Positions 26,622 through 33,808 of a DNA stretch of 64,000 nucleotides are shown here, in pieces. Positions within the stretch are counted from its first letter, which is position 1. The number at the start of each line of letters is the position of its first letter. Source of the DNA: Vibrio splendidus (GTDB lineage: Bacteria > Pseudomonadota > Gammaproteobacteria > Enterobacterales > Vibrionaceae); the NCBI RefSeq assembly GCF_024347615.1, contig NZ_AP025509.1:558001-622000 (forward strand), in the 5' to 3' direction. Under the pieces are notes generated by a model, which was not told where the DNA came from, made no database searches, and worked only from the letters and a program-made list of their open reading frames with translations. The position numbers were made by a program, and so were the translations under genes.

Positions 26622-26870
26622 ATGATGGCTATTACTATTCGAGATACTGAAAAGCATGAAGAAATGCTATCCAAGCTAAAAGAATTGACGAAGACATCAA
26701 CCATGTCTAAAGCTCTAGTTCAAGGTGGCTATGACGCACTTAAGTATCAAGAGTTGTATCAAAAAGAACGAATGCTAAATGAGAAGCTAAAGCGGAAGCT
26801 CTACGATAATGAGCTTGCAGTAAATGACTACCTTGATGCTTTGAAAGGATTACAGTCTATCGTTGAGTAG
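26622..26870 (+). CDS. ribbon-helix-helix-like small regulator of the phage
   Basis: An 82-residue protein. The start MMAITIRDTEKHEEMLSKLKE (a short strand then two helices, with TKTSTMSKALVQGGYDAL) fits an Arc/CopG-like ribbon-helix-helix. The C-terminal half is a charged helix (ELYQKERMLNEKLKRKL) likely to oligomerise. GAGGAAAA precedes two adjacent ATG codons (26622 and 26625); the second has better spacing. The periodic motif array just upstream is a natural candidate for autoregulatory binding. Family assignment is by pattern only. Confidence 0.6.
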   Translation: MMAITIRDTEKHEEMLSKLKELTKTSTMSKALVQGGYDALKYQELYQKERMLNEKLKRKLYDNELAVNDYLDALKGLQSIVE

Positions 26871-27023
26871 CCCCGCAGGGATAAGAGAGAGCGAAGCGCG
26901 AACGAGGCACCGAGCCACACTGTAGAGGTTATTAGTCCGTAGGTCTCAACTGGTGAGTGTTTCTAACTGCCCATGCTCATCTATGTAGCACCCTCCCTCA
27001 TCCTGCCAGAATAGCTTTTTAAG

Positions 27024-27050
27024 GCCTTGCCACATCGGTAAGGCTTTTTT
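27024..27050 (+). terminator. terminator downstream of the RHH-like gene
   Basis: Stem GCCTTGCC / GGTAAGGC (one G-U pair) with loop ACATC and a following run of six T. It probably ends the phage morphogenesis transcript ahead of the cargo genes. Confidence 0.75.
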
Positions 27051-27168
27051 GTGTTCACTGGCTTTCTTTAAGATCATTTGAGTGTCGAAAAGGATCTCTT
27101 TTAGTGCTGACGGACAACAAGTGAGAACGACGAAGACTGAGGAGGACGAGCGCGGCGGGAGGAAGCCA

Positions 27169-27192
27169 ACCCCCGTGTTGTATCACGGGGGT
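27169..27192. repeat. perfect 9-bp GC-rich hairpin
   Basis: Arms ACCCCCGTG and CACGGGGGT enclose a 6-base loop TTGTAT. There is no T run after it, so an ordinary terminator is unlikely. On packaged single-stranded DNA it would fold stably; origin or packaging roles are possible. Confidence 0.5.
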
Positions 27193-27303
27193 AAATTCGA
27201 CCTACCTATCAACACTCACATGACTAATCTTTAGTTTTAAGTTGTTCAATTCAAAGAAAGAATGTAATAATCTCAGTCAAATTACAATGTCAAAGGTGTC
27301 TTT

Positions 27304-27645
27304 ATGGCTGCAACTATTGGTGGAATGCAAGTTATCCATACCGAAACTATTCTTCTACCACACGATCAAGAAGCATGGATAGAATTCAAAGCTATAAATT
27401 GGGACGTTAAATTAAAACTAGTACTTAAAAAAAATAGTGATGAAAATATATCAACTACTACAGTTGAAGCTATAGATGATTATGGTCTATTTACATTAAC
27501 GAACTTTGAAGGTATCGGCGTTTCATTTCCATCAATGAAAATGGGAGAAACTGAAGATAGAAGCCTGTTCGTATCTGGTTTCGGTACATCTGCAGGCGGT
27601 GTTACTCATATTACGCTCCAATTCACCATAGAAGGTGAAAATTGA
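27304..27645 (+). CDS. phage cargo protein A, possibly DUF6864-like
   Basis: A 113-residue soluble protein, beta-rich by sequence (alternating hydrophobic strands, e.g. WIEFKAINWDVKLKLVLKKN and GVTHITLQFTIEG), with no signal peptide. It recalls a small uncharacterised family (DUF6864), from memory only. AAAGGTG precedes the ATG. It overlaps the next, two-helix membrane gene by TGATG, so the two form a unit ended by a strong terminator. The position, downstream of zot and outside the structural operon, is where CTX carries its toxin genes. Low GC compared with neighbours suggests separate acquisition. Function unknown. Confidence 0.65.
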   Translation: MAATIGGMQVIHTETILLPHDQEAWIEFKAINWDVKLKLVLKKNSDENISTTTVEAIDDYGLFTLTNFEGIGVSFPSMKMGETEDRSLFVSGFGTSAGGVTHITLQFTIEGEN

Positions 27646-28004
27646 TGTCAGAAAATGGCGGTTTCACAACTAATCACCTAGAAGTTAAGCAAGTATTTTC
27701 CAATACGGAACAAAAGCTCATTCAAATCCCTGAAGATAAACTAAAGTTAATTTTGACTGAACACAGCATTTCGATCGAGAAAAAAGGCGCATGGATAGCT
27801 CCTCTTTCAATACTGTTAACGATACTTGCTGTCTTTGTGACGACAGAATTTAAGGCTTTCTACTTTGACGCAGCGACATGGCGTGCGTTTTTTCTGTTTG
27901 TTTCATTAGCTACTGTATTTTGGCTAGTATCTTCGTTGTATAACTTAGCTCGCTCGAAGAAGATAGACGACATAATTGAAGCGATAAAGGGCATCAGTCC
28001 ATAA
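27645..28004 (+). CDS. phage cargo protein B, two-helix membrane protein
   Basis: A 119-residue protein with a soluble N-terminal half of about 50 residues, two membrane helices (GAWIAPLSILLTILAVFVTTEF and WRAFFLFVSLATVFWLVSSLY), and a short charged end (ARSKKIDDIIEAIKGI). ATG at 27645 overlaps the previous TGA; a TTG one codon earlier is less likely. With its soluble partner it could be a membrane effector pair (exclusion, toxin or defence), by analogy with many prophage cargo pairs. No family recognised. Confidence 0.65.
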   Translation: MSENGGFTTNHLEVKQVFSNTEQKLIQIPEDKLKLILTEHSISIEKKGAWIAPLSILLTILAVFVTTEFKAFYFDAATWRAFFLFVSLATVFWLVSSLYNLARSKKIDDIIEAIKGISP

Positions 28005-28015
28005 CAAGTTATATA

Positions 28016-28056
28016 TAAAAAAGCCGAACCCTCTCGATAAAGGTTCGGCTTCTTTC
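28016..28056 (+). terminator. terminator of the cargo pair
   Basis: Stem AAGCCGAACC / GGTTCGGCTT with an 11-base loop, preceded by A-rich and followed by T-rich sequence (TCTTTCT). Confidence 0.8.
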
Positions 28057-28205
28057 TCCTTGATATGACCAAAAAGGAGGACTGGCTACTTAAACAAGGA
28101 ATTTCAATGTTCCAGTCGCAGCTACTCTACCAATAAAAATCACATCACGTTAATTGTGCTCACTCAACTCAGAACTCGCGCTAGAAAAATCATACTTTTC
28201 TAATC

Positions 28206-28559
28206 CTATTTCTTTATATTAGCTATCGCTCTAGCAAGACCAAGTAAGTGTGTTGAAGTCTTAATCTCTAGCTCCGATTGAATCCCCAACAACGCAATTC
28301 CGGCTAAAATTTGTTGTGGCCTCACGACTTGGCCTGTCGGCAGCTCCATACTGTCGTATAACATTTTGAACTGTTCCCAATCCTCACTTACGCTGAGTTC
28401 CCGACCTTTTGCCATACGCATAAGCCTTTTGCATTCGGGTGGCATCGGTTTTCCTTCATCCCAACCCGTGACAGTCCTCACAGTTTTAAAACACAGTTCA
28501 GCGACCTCTTCCTTAGTCATTTGGCACTCTAACTCTCGAAAAATGTAATTCTTACTCAT
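28206..28559 (-). CDS. phage regulator, DUF3653 type
   Basis: A 117-residue protein. The region MTKEEVAELCFKTVRTVTGWD is a helix-turn-helix, followed by GKPMPPECKRLMRMAKGREL and a C-terminal part with VVRPQQILAGIALLGIQSELE, the conserved pattern of the phage family DUF3653. ATG at 28559 is chosen because the family begins there; upstream frame runs into the att site. It faces leftward like the DUF3693 gene at the other prophage end; in the circular form the two would be adjacent, with overlapping frames. Likely a regulator of lysogeny (compare orf136/orf154 of VGJ). Confidence 0.75.
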   Translation of the reverse strand: MSKNYIFRELECQMTKEEVAELCFKTVRTVTGWDEGKPMPPECKRLMRMAKGRELSVSEDWEQFKMLYDSMELPTGQVVRPQQILAGIALLGIQSELEIKTSTHLLGLARAIANIKK

Positions 28560-28580
28560 TTCGCGATACTTCAATGATAA

Positions 28581-28601
28581 AACCTCTAAATACAAGAGGT
28601 T
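28581..28601. promoter_or_regulatory. 7-bp-arm dyad before the DUF3653 gene
   Basis: Arms AACCTCT and AGAGGTT with a 7-bp spacer, 22 bp upstream of the DUF3653 start. Size and symmetry fit an operator for a helix-turn-helix dimer, perhaps autoregulatory. Confidence 0.5.
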
Positions 28602-28626
28602 GCACTGATTCAAGGAGATATGCACG

Positions 28627-28655
28627 ATTGAACATAAGCAGACATAATACGTACT
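28627..28655 (-). other. dif-like Xer site with 7-bp centre, right prophage junction
   Basis: Read on the minus strand: XerC half AGTACGTATTA, centre TGTCTGC, XerD half TTATGTTCAAT. The centre is 7 bp rather than 6 and the XerD half has one change from the left site. That is expected of a hybrid junction where the XerD half and centre came from the phage; such sites are poor substrates for normal dimer resolution, so the left site keeps the dif role. Confidence 0.82.
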
Positions 28656-29356
28656 GAGCTTGTAAGCCCCAGATAGTAATGTCACTATTTTCCAAAGTTA
28701 TCCTTATCATCGTTTCCCCTTAAAACCCTTATTACAATTGGTGTCTCAAGCATATTGAGTTCACCAGCATTCTCTAAACGCTCTTTTAACCCAACCATTA
28801 TATGTGTGGCCAACATCTACATGATTCGTTTACACAAGGCAGATCAACGAGAACATTTGTTCCGTCTGTCTGACTTACATCTTCTTGTACTCATAATTCA
28901 CCGCGCTGTGTGTAAACCTTGTGGGCATTGCTGTCGTTTCTTTTTCAGATTTTACACACGCCACCGTGTTTCTTGTTGGCTACACGCGTTGAATTCTGTT
29001 TTGGGTTATCCACTAAGCCAGTTAAGTTTTCTCACACGAGCTCGTCTGTAAGTCTTCATGCAGAGTTTTTTTAACCAAACTTACAGCTCGCTCTAAAGTT
29101 TATATTTGTTGGTTAGATTGTTGGATTACTCTGTGTTCCTCAGATCTACGTAATGTCACGAACAGATATGTTCAAATCAGTTAAGTCACTTTACCGAAAC
29201 CACAAACATCCACGCTCGCTGTTACTTGACCTTAGATCATCGTTGGAATGGATTTAAGATACACTTTGCCCGTGCTACCTTGATCACGCCTGAATGTGCG
29301 ACCAAACTTAACCTAACTAATCCTCAATAGTTTTGACTGATAATCTATAAGGCTAT
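28656..29356. other. 700-bp stretch without a convincing gene right of the prophage
   Basis: A 98-codon open frame (28755-29051, +) is rich in Cys, His, Phe and Arg without a known motif or ribosome-binding site, and a 34-codon frame lies at 29152-29256; neither is convincing. The stretch may be eroded mobile DNA or the phage-flanking chromosomal spacer. I see no RNA gene or repeat array in it. Confidence 0.4.
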
Positions 29357-29614
29357 TTAGTCTTCGACTCTTAACACGACGTTGCCCTGCTCTAGCAGCT
29401 CAACAATCGCTTGTTGGTACGCTTCTTCGACGATGGTTTGTTCCCAAACGCGCTCATAATTAGGTAAGACTTGCGGTCTGGAGATGGTCGACACACCGAA
29501 GCTTAAGGCGCCCTCGATACGGTGTCGCTTGATGGTGATCAGTTTGGCCTCAGCCCATGGAGGCACTGGTTTGGTGAGACGTTTAGATTGAAGTGTTTTT
29601 TTCTTTTTCGCCAT
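29357..29614 (-). CDS. uncharacterised small basic protein
   Basis: An 85-residue protein. The N-terminal 25 residues are lysine-rich (MAKKKKTLQSKRLTKPVPPW), followed by IKRHRIEGALSFGVSTISRP and an acidic C-terminus (VEEAYQQAIVELLEQGNVVLRVED). No membrane segment. It is transcribed like the toxin-antitoxin pair just upstream, 53 bp away, and may be read through from it. I do not recognise a family. Confidence 0.55.
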   Translation of the reverse strand: MAKKKKTLQSKRLTKPVPPWAEAKLITIKRHRIEGALSFGVSTISRPQVLPNYERVWEQTIVEEAYQQAIVELLEQGNVVLRVED

Positions 29615-29667
29615 GTTGAACCCTCACCGATGTAGACCATCAGTCTATCAGAGTTGGCAAAAACGCT

Positions 29668-29970
29668 TTACTGTTTGCTCAGCAAAAATCGACGTAAATC
29701 TCGCTCCGCGCGCATCACAAACAAGATGTACACTTTGTCACCGTCTTGCTTGTAGAAAACTCGACATGGATTCACTACGACTTCGCGATAATTTAAGTGC
29801 TCGAGCCCTGGAGGCAGACGCCCAGACTCGGGAAAGTCGCTGAGACGTTCAACTTTGTCGAAAATGTTTCGAACCAGCTGTTTGGCCGCGACTAAGTTTT
29901 CAAGGGCTATGTATTCCGCGATATCGTTAAGGTCCGATAACGCGGGCTCACTCCAAATCACTTCAGCCAT
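29668..29970 (-). CDS. type II toxin, RelE/ParE family
   Basis: A 100-residue toxin. Family features: VIWSEPALSDLNDIAEYIALENLVAAKQLV at the N-terminus, SDFPESGRLPPGLEHLNYREVVVNPCRVFYK and the closing VYILFVMRAERDLRRFLL. The pattern of a helical hairpin then strands with RE-V-RVFY is ParE-like (gyrase) rather than mRNA-cleaving RelE, but this is not decisive. It overlaps the antitoxin gene by 13 bp, downstream of it, as is usual. Confidence 0.88.
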   Translation of the reverse strand: MAEVIWSEPALSDLNDIAEYIALENLVAAKQLVRNIFDKVERLSDFPESGRLPPGLEHLNYREVVVNPCRVFYKQDGDKVYILFVMRAERDLRRFLLSKQ

Positions 29971-30215
29971 TTTGACATCTTGTCTTTGGCTTCGTCATGG
30001 CTCAGCGACTTGCCTTCAGAAATGGCGCGCTCACCGCGTGCGATCCCTTCGAGGATAGCCAAGCGGTTTTGCATAAACTGATAGTCGTCAACATCCACGA
30101 GATACGCTGAAGGTTTGCCATGCTCGGTGATCAACACGGGCTCTTTGGTGTCGTGTAGGTCGGCAAGGATTTTGGTCGCTTGACGCTTAAGGGAAGTAAC
30201 GAGCTCGACTTTCAT
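29958..30215 (-). CDS. type II antitoxin, Phd/YefM family
   Basis: An 85-residue antitoxin with a Phd/YefM DNA-binding N-terminal part (SLKRQATKILADLHDTKEPVLITEHGKPSAYLVDVDDYQFM), then a flexible charged C-terminus (ERAISEGKSLSHDEAKDKMSKWLK) that would wrap the toxin. It is expected to repress its own promoter. The pair probably stabilises this accessory stretch near the terminus. Confidence 0.9.
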   Translation of the reverse strand: MKVELVTSLKRQATKILADLHDTKEPVLITEHGKPSAYLVDVDDYQFMQNRLAILEGIARGERAISEGKSLSHDEAKDKMSKWLK

Positions 30216-30329
30216 GGGAATGCTCCAACAAAAAACAGTAAAGTGACACTATTGTATCACTCTTTATCTAACAAGTTTAGCGTACAAAAACACCATGCCT
30301 TCGACATTCTTCCGACTAATTGATTCTGG

Positions 30330-31040
30330 CTATTTTACGTTGCCGTACATCGTAAGAAGTTGTTTCGAAAGATCCGAGATTGTTTGATCTTTTAGGCTGC
30401 TATTAGATTCTTCTATTTTTTCAAGCACCTGTACACTCATACCTACAGCGTTGATGCGTTCTAATATGGCAACATACTCTTTGGCTTGTGACATTGTTGA
30501 TTTATAAAGAACCAAAAATGTAGCTCCGATAAAGTTAATCAGTAGACCGGTCACTGCAGAGAGTATAGCTGGTGTTAATAGATCAGGATTCTCAAAGGCT
30601 TTCACCACACCAAAGCCGATAAGAATGAACCCCACAATCATAACAAGAGTTGTAAGCCAAAAAATTGAACGAACTTGATTCAAATTTCTATTTAAATATG
30701 ACTCAAGTTTTAAGCGAGCAAGATCCCAGGCTGCTTTGGGTTGATTGGGACTTTCAATTACTCTTTTCTCAGCTTCAACGACTTTTGCATCATCTGCGAC
30801 AACCTCAATTGAACGTTGAAACGCAAAGATTATGCTGACTATAGTTCCACTAATTGCTGCAAAGGCTAGTGCTGCCTCCTCAAATAATGGCTGAAATTCC
30901 CAAATAAATTTACTTAATACTATAGCTATAATTGATAAAAACACGCTCGTACATGAGGCAATTATCGCACCTTTAATCAACTTATTGCCGCGACTCCAAG
31001 CAATGAATAACTCTTTCATTATATCGATGATTAAATTCAT
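30330..31040 (-). CDS. membrane protein resembling the CyanoTRADDas_TM domain
   Basis: A 236-residue protein with an early helix pair (LIKGAIIASCTSVFLSIIAIVLSKFIW and EEAALAFAAISGTIVSIIFAF), a charged middle, two more helices (IFWLTTLVMIVGFILIGFGVV and PAILSAVTGLLINFIGATFLVLY) and a C-terminal helical tail (KSTMSQAKEYVAILERINAVG). The last helix plus tail matches my memory of the TRADD-N-associated membrane domain from bacterial conflict systems. ATG at 31040 has GGAGG upstream; a longer frame start lacks a site. It is the last gene of a leftward three-gene cluster. Confidence 0.65.
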   Translation of the reverse strand: MNLIIDIMKELFIAWSRGNKLIKGAIIASCTSVFLSIIAIVLSKFIWEFQPLFEEAALAFAAISGTIVSIIFAFQRSIEVVADDAKVVEAEKRVIESPNQPKAAWDLARLKLESYLNRNLNQVRSIFWLTTLVMIVGFILIGFGVVKAFENPDLLTPAILSAVTGLLINFIGATFLVLYKSTMSQAKEYVAILERINAVGMSVQVLEKIEESNSSLKDQTISDLSKQLLTMYGNVK

Positions 31041-31134
31041 CGAACCTCCAAATTTACGACAACCGCCTTGAGGTAGAAGTAACCCTAACACCGAGCCTAA
31101 ACACTGTGCGTTTCGAGTCACTCTTCATAACAGA

Positions 31135-32139
31135 TTAAACAACAATGTCTTCAGCATTGTAAAATCGACCTGAACTATTTGACTCCTGAATCCAATCGGC
31201 AATTTTCACTTTAAAACCTTGCCTCGCGAATTTAGTTCCAGCCGCTTTTAAATACTCTTTGTTCGCTCCAAATTGTGCTAAGCTCAACACTTCTTTACCT
31301 ATTGTTGTAACTAGATAAATAGACTTATTTGCCAATTTCAAAGGATCTTGATGCTCTAAAATCATACAATGATTATATGAAACGAAAGCTTTAACGTATT
31401 TGGATTGTTCTAAGCTTTTCCATTCTGAGTTTAACCCCACAGCTTCAACTCCAGATAACATTCCTAGCTCTTGTAAATACATCAAAACTTCAAAACTAAT
31501 CCCTGATTTTAATAAAATCTCATCATGCTCTCTAAAAATAACACCATCTACTACAAACTATGCCGCATTCGCGATAGTTTCAGCATCAGATTTCGATAAA
31601 GTCTTTAGGAAGTCTAATGTCCTATAGGAATAAGATCCCGGCTTCCTAATTTCACCTGCAAGAATTTTACCCCAAAGCTGTTGTAAGTCTTCTGAAGACA
31701 CACGGCCAGCATACTCTTGCCAATTGAACAACCAGTCATCTTCGACATTTTCCTCGCTTACATGATCTGCTTCATTTGTTAGTAGCTCTTCTGCAATCAA
31801 AATAGACTTAGCAACGTTTACTTCTTTGCGAATATTCTCACTAAGATCTTTTTCGATAGTTCGAAGAATAACGTTGTCTGCCCCTAGCGTCGGCTCGATT
31901 TCCCCTTGCCTATTTTCAGAAAAGCTTTCTAATAGAGGACTTTCGAACTGGACTTGTCCCTTCCTAATTCGATCAGCTATCCTCTCTGTTTCAGCTATTT
32001 TCAGTATTTCTTGCTGCCTTAGTTCTAACCTACTTTCGCCAACTCTACGCTCTTGCCAAGGTTGGAGCATACCGCCGATCCCCTTATCGACTAAAGAGTC
32101 CCACATTTTAATTATTAACTTTTCACCTGGAATGTTCAT
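31135..32139 (-). pseudogene. DUF2806 gene split by an in-frame amber codon
   Basis: Two open frames (31558-32139 and up to 31485) are in the same reading frame, separated by a single TAG at 31558-31560. The reading on both sides is coherent: ETIANAA, stop, then FVVDGVIFREHDEILLKSG and LGMLSGVEAVGLN. Without the stop the product would be about 334 residues, typical of DUF2806, whose core DDWLFNWQEYAGRVSSEDLQQLWGKILAGEI is clear. ATG at 32139 follows GAGGAAAAT. A single substitution (CAG or TGG to TAG) explains it, so the gene is probably broken or needs suppression. A shortened N-terminal product of about 193 residues remains possible. Confidence 0.8.
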
Positions 32140-32178
32140 ATTTTCCTCTGGTTGTCTAAGCATTATGTTAAACGTATT

Positions 32179-32652
32179 CTACTGAACTTTTATAAAATTT
32201 TTTTCTTTCTCTGGTTCAAGCCATTCACTTTTCGGTACAGCAATACCCAAAGAAACTTTAATTTTTTGGATTGAGTAACTGTTTAAAATGGCTTGGTTAG
32301 CTAAAATACCACCACGACTATTAGATAAACGAATAAGTTCTTTTGTAGCATTTAAAACTTCTCGTTCTGTTGGCAGGCCAAATAATCGACAAGAAATATT
32401 ATAAAAAGGGACTAAATAAAAATGGGCATGCAAATTTGATGAGTGCTCTCTCATAACCATACGCGCTTCAGTAAAGTTCTCTTTCTCAGGATTTGTAGGG
32501 TTGGCTAAAACATTAGCTAATTTAATAAGATCGTAAGCGATTTTCGATACAAGCTTCCTTAATTCTTGTATAGGTTCAATAAGCAGCTTTAATACAAGTT
32601 GTCCCATCACAAAGACTAAGACACCAGATAAAACTGTAAAAAAAACGGTCAT
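32179..32652 (-). CDS. uncharacterised membrane-anchored protein, first gene of the cluster
   Basis: A 157-residue protein with one N-terminal transmembrane helix (FFTVLSGVLVFVMGQLVLKLLI), followed by a cytoplasmic helical domain (LRKLVSKIAYDLIKLANVLANP, FYNISCRLFGLPTEREVLNATKELIRLSN). GGAG precedes the ATG. The gap to the DUF2806 gene is 39 bp, so the three genes look like an operon. No known family recognised; a membrane-linked sensor or adaptor is possible. Confidence 0.6.
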   Translation of the reverse strand: MTVFFTVLSGVLVFVMGQLVLKLLIEPIQELRKLVSKIAYDLIKLANVLANPTNPEKENFTEARMVMREHSSNLHAHFYLVPFYNISCRLFGLPTEREVLNATKELIRLSNSRGGILANQAILNSYSIQKIKVSLGIAVPKSEWLEPEKEKNFIKVQ

Positions 32653-32863
32653 ACATACTCCTCACTTTAACGCAACACTAAATCGAGCAACTCAAACTAA
32701 CCCTTGCCAAGACAAAACTCGCTACCTGCTCCGAAAATGCCTGACATAAGAGACCTATCATAATGGATACGAATTATAACCAATAACCCTATTTATAACA
32801 GTGATTTAAATCATTAGCTATAAAACTAGATGCTTATAACTCAGTTACTTATAGAAGATATGT

Positions 32864-32898
32864 AAAAAGAGCCACTTTTCTACGAAAGCGGCTCTTTT
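32864..32898 (-). terminator. terminator below the holin-like cassette
   Basis: Inverted repeat of about 12 bp (AAAAGAGCCACTTT / AAAGCGGCTCTTTT, one mismatch) with flanking T run on the minus strand; it would end the leftward small-gene cassette at 32935. Confidence 0.65.
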
Positions 32899-32934
32899 GA
32901 TTGGTGTGAATTATCAGCGTTTCTTGTAGCGTTT

Positions 32935-33033
32935 TCATGTAGTGTTCGCTCTCACTACGCGCCCGTTTTTGAGCGTATAACCTTTCTTAAGTTGGCCGTT
33001 TGGTCGGCGGCCTTTGCACTTATGTCCTTTCAT
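32935..33033 (-). CDS. 32-residue basic peptide
   Basis: Too short for usual gene lists. It begins MKGHKCKGRRPNGQLKKG and ends RVVRANTT: 11 of 32 residues are lysine or arginine. It overlaps the preceding frame by 14 bases. Small basic peptides of this kind occur in small phages and phage remnants; I do not recognise the family for certain. Confidence 0.5.
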   Translation of the reverse strand: MKGHKCKGRRPNGQLKKGYTLKNGRVVRANTT

Positions 33034-33196
33034 TGGGATCTTCCAATTTTCGTGTCCGTTGCTCTTGGTCTTGTTGCGCTCGTTTTATCCAACTGATGTC
33101 GGTTTTCAGAGCCGTAATCGTGCCAAGGCTTGAGACTCCACCTGTAATAAGAGCGATGATTAACGCATTGAGGTACGCCATCACTTCGTTTTCCAT
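33020..33196 (-). CDS. 58-residue membrane/coiled-coil protein, phage-lysis-like
   Basis: The product starts MENEVMAYLNALIIALITGG and ends in a charged helix (KTDISWIKRAQQDQEQRTRK). One membrane segment followed by a coiled-coil-like tail recalls XhlA-type holin-associated proteins. A second possible start is ATG at 33181, which overlaps the previous stop as TGATG. Middle gene of three overlapping tiny genes. Confidence 0.5.
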   Translation of the reverse strand: MENEVMAYLNALIIALITGGVSSLGTITALKTDISWIKRAQQDQEQRTRKLEDPNERT

Positions 33197-33378
33197 CGTG
33201 ATGCGTAGTATTCAAATAGGTATCGCACCATCACGCGCATGCCTAGTGTATCGACAACAACGGAACCTACGACAAACCAATAAGGATTGGTGATGTTCTG
33301 CAGTGCATTGAAGCCTTGTTCTACATATGGCGCGTAATTGGCAATGAAAGACAAGATGAGAGGTACGGACGCTCTCAT
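33181..33378 (-). CDS. small holin-like membrane protein
   Basis: A 65-residue protein with two hydrophobic segments (SVPLILSFIANYAPYV and PYWFVVGSVVVDTLGMRVMV) and a charged end (EYYASRWKTK), the size and topology of a class II holin. It has no clear ribosome-binding site, which argues for a remnant. It opens the three-gene cassette that ends in a terminator; no other phage genes adjoin, so the cassette is either a decayed prophage end or a captured lysis module. Confidence 0.5.
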   Translation of the reverse strand: MRASVPLILSFIANYAPYVEQGFNALQNITNPYWFVVGSVVVDTLGMRVMVRYLFEYYASRWKTK

Positions 33379-33808
33379 AGACAACAAAGTTTTCGATAAA
33401 ATTGAGTTTTATAAAGTGACACTGCAACATAACTGCGCTCCACTTTAATTGATGAACAGTAACAGTGGCCTCATGACTCGTTATCACAGCAAGCCATAAA
33501 ACTCGCACACACTACTCTGATTACAACAAACCGAGCGACTTTAAATTTAACTGTATAAATATACAGTTAAATTATTACCCCCGTAAAAACAGTACTTATT
33601 GAGCAAATAACATTCAGAATCAAGGCTCTGCGTTCAGATTTTAAACTTCCATTTGGTTAAATGAATCTCTATCCTGTATAACCTCAGCTCTGCGTTAGTT
33701 TTAGGTATACCGATTTTCCACCTAAGGCGATACTCAAATAGAATCTTCGATTGCGCCAACTCTAAGGCATTGCGCATTACATTCGAATCACGTGTACGGG
33801 TCAGTATC

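Larger units (their letters stand above)
26871..27303. other. non-coding phage intergenic region
   Basis: About 430 bp without a credible gene. It holds the terminator at 27024 and a perfect 9-bp hairpin ACCCCCGTG/CACGGGGGT at 27169-27192 in a locally G-rich, purine-biased stretch (27110-27165). Such a region in an inovirus often carries the minus-strand origin or packaging hairpin, but no specific motif is recognised. Confidence 0.5.
19854..28626. mobile_element. filamentous prophage (inovirus, VGJ/f237-like) integrated at dif
   Basis: About 8.8 kb bounded by two Xer sites. Gene order is repressor (leftward), then rightward: two small genes, Rep, ssDNA-binding protein, two small membrane genes, major coat, 32-residue ORF, pIII-like, pVI-like, Zot, RHH-like gene and a cargo pair; a second, leftward repressor closes the unit. 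It has no integrase gene and so would use host XerC/XerD, as do CTX, VGJ and f237 phages. All morphogenesis genes look intact, so it may be able to produce virions. The host is interrupted between yciH and a region leading to the toxin-antitoxin pair. Confidence 0.9.

Noticed and set aside
28755..29051. 98-codon open frame right of the prophage
   Set aside because: No ribosome-binding site, odd Cys/His/Arg composition, no motif; treated as part of a non-coding stretch.
32163..32173. TTATGTTAAAC, identical to most of a XerD half-site
   Set aside because: There is no XerC half at the required distance; it is most likely a chance match at the start of the DUF2806 region.
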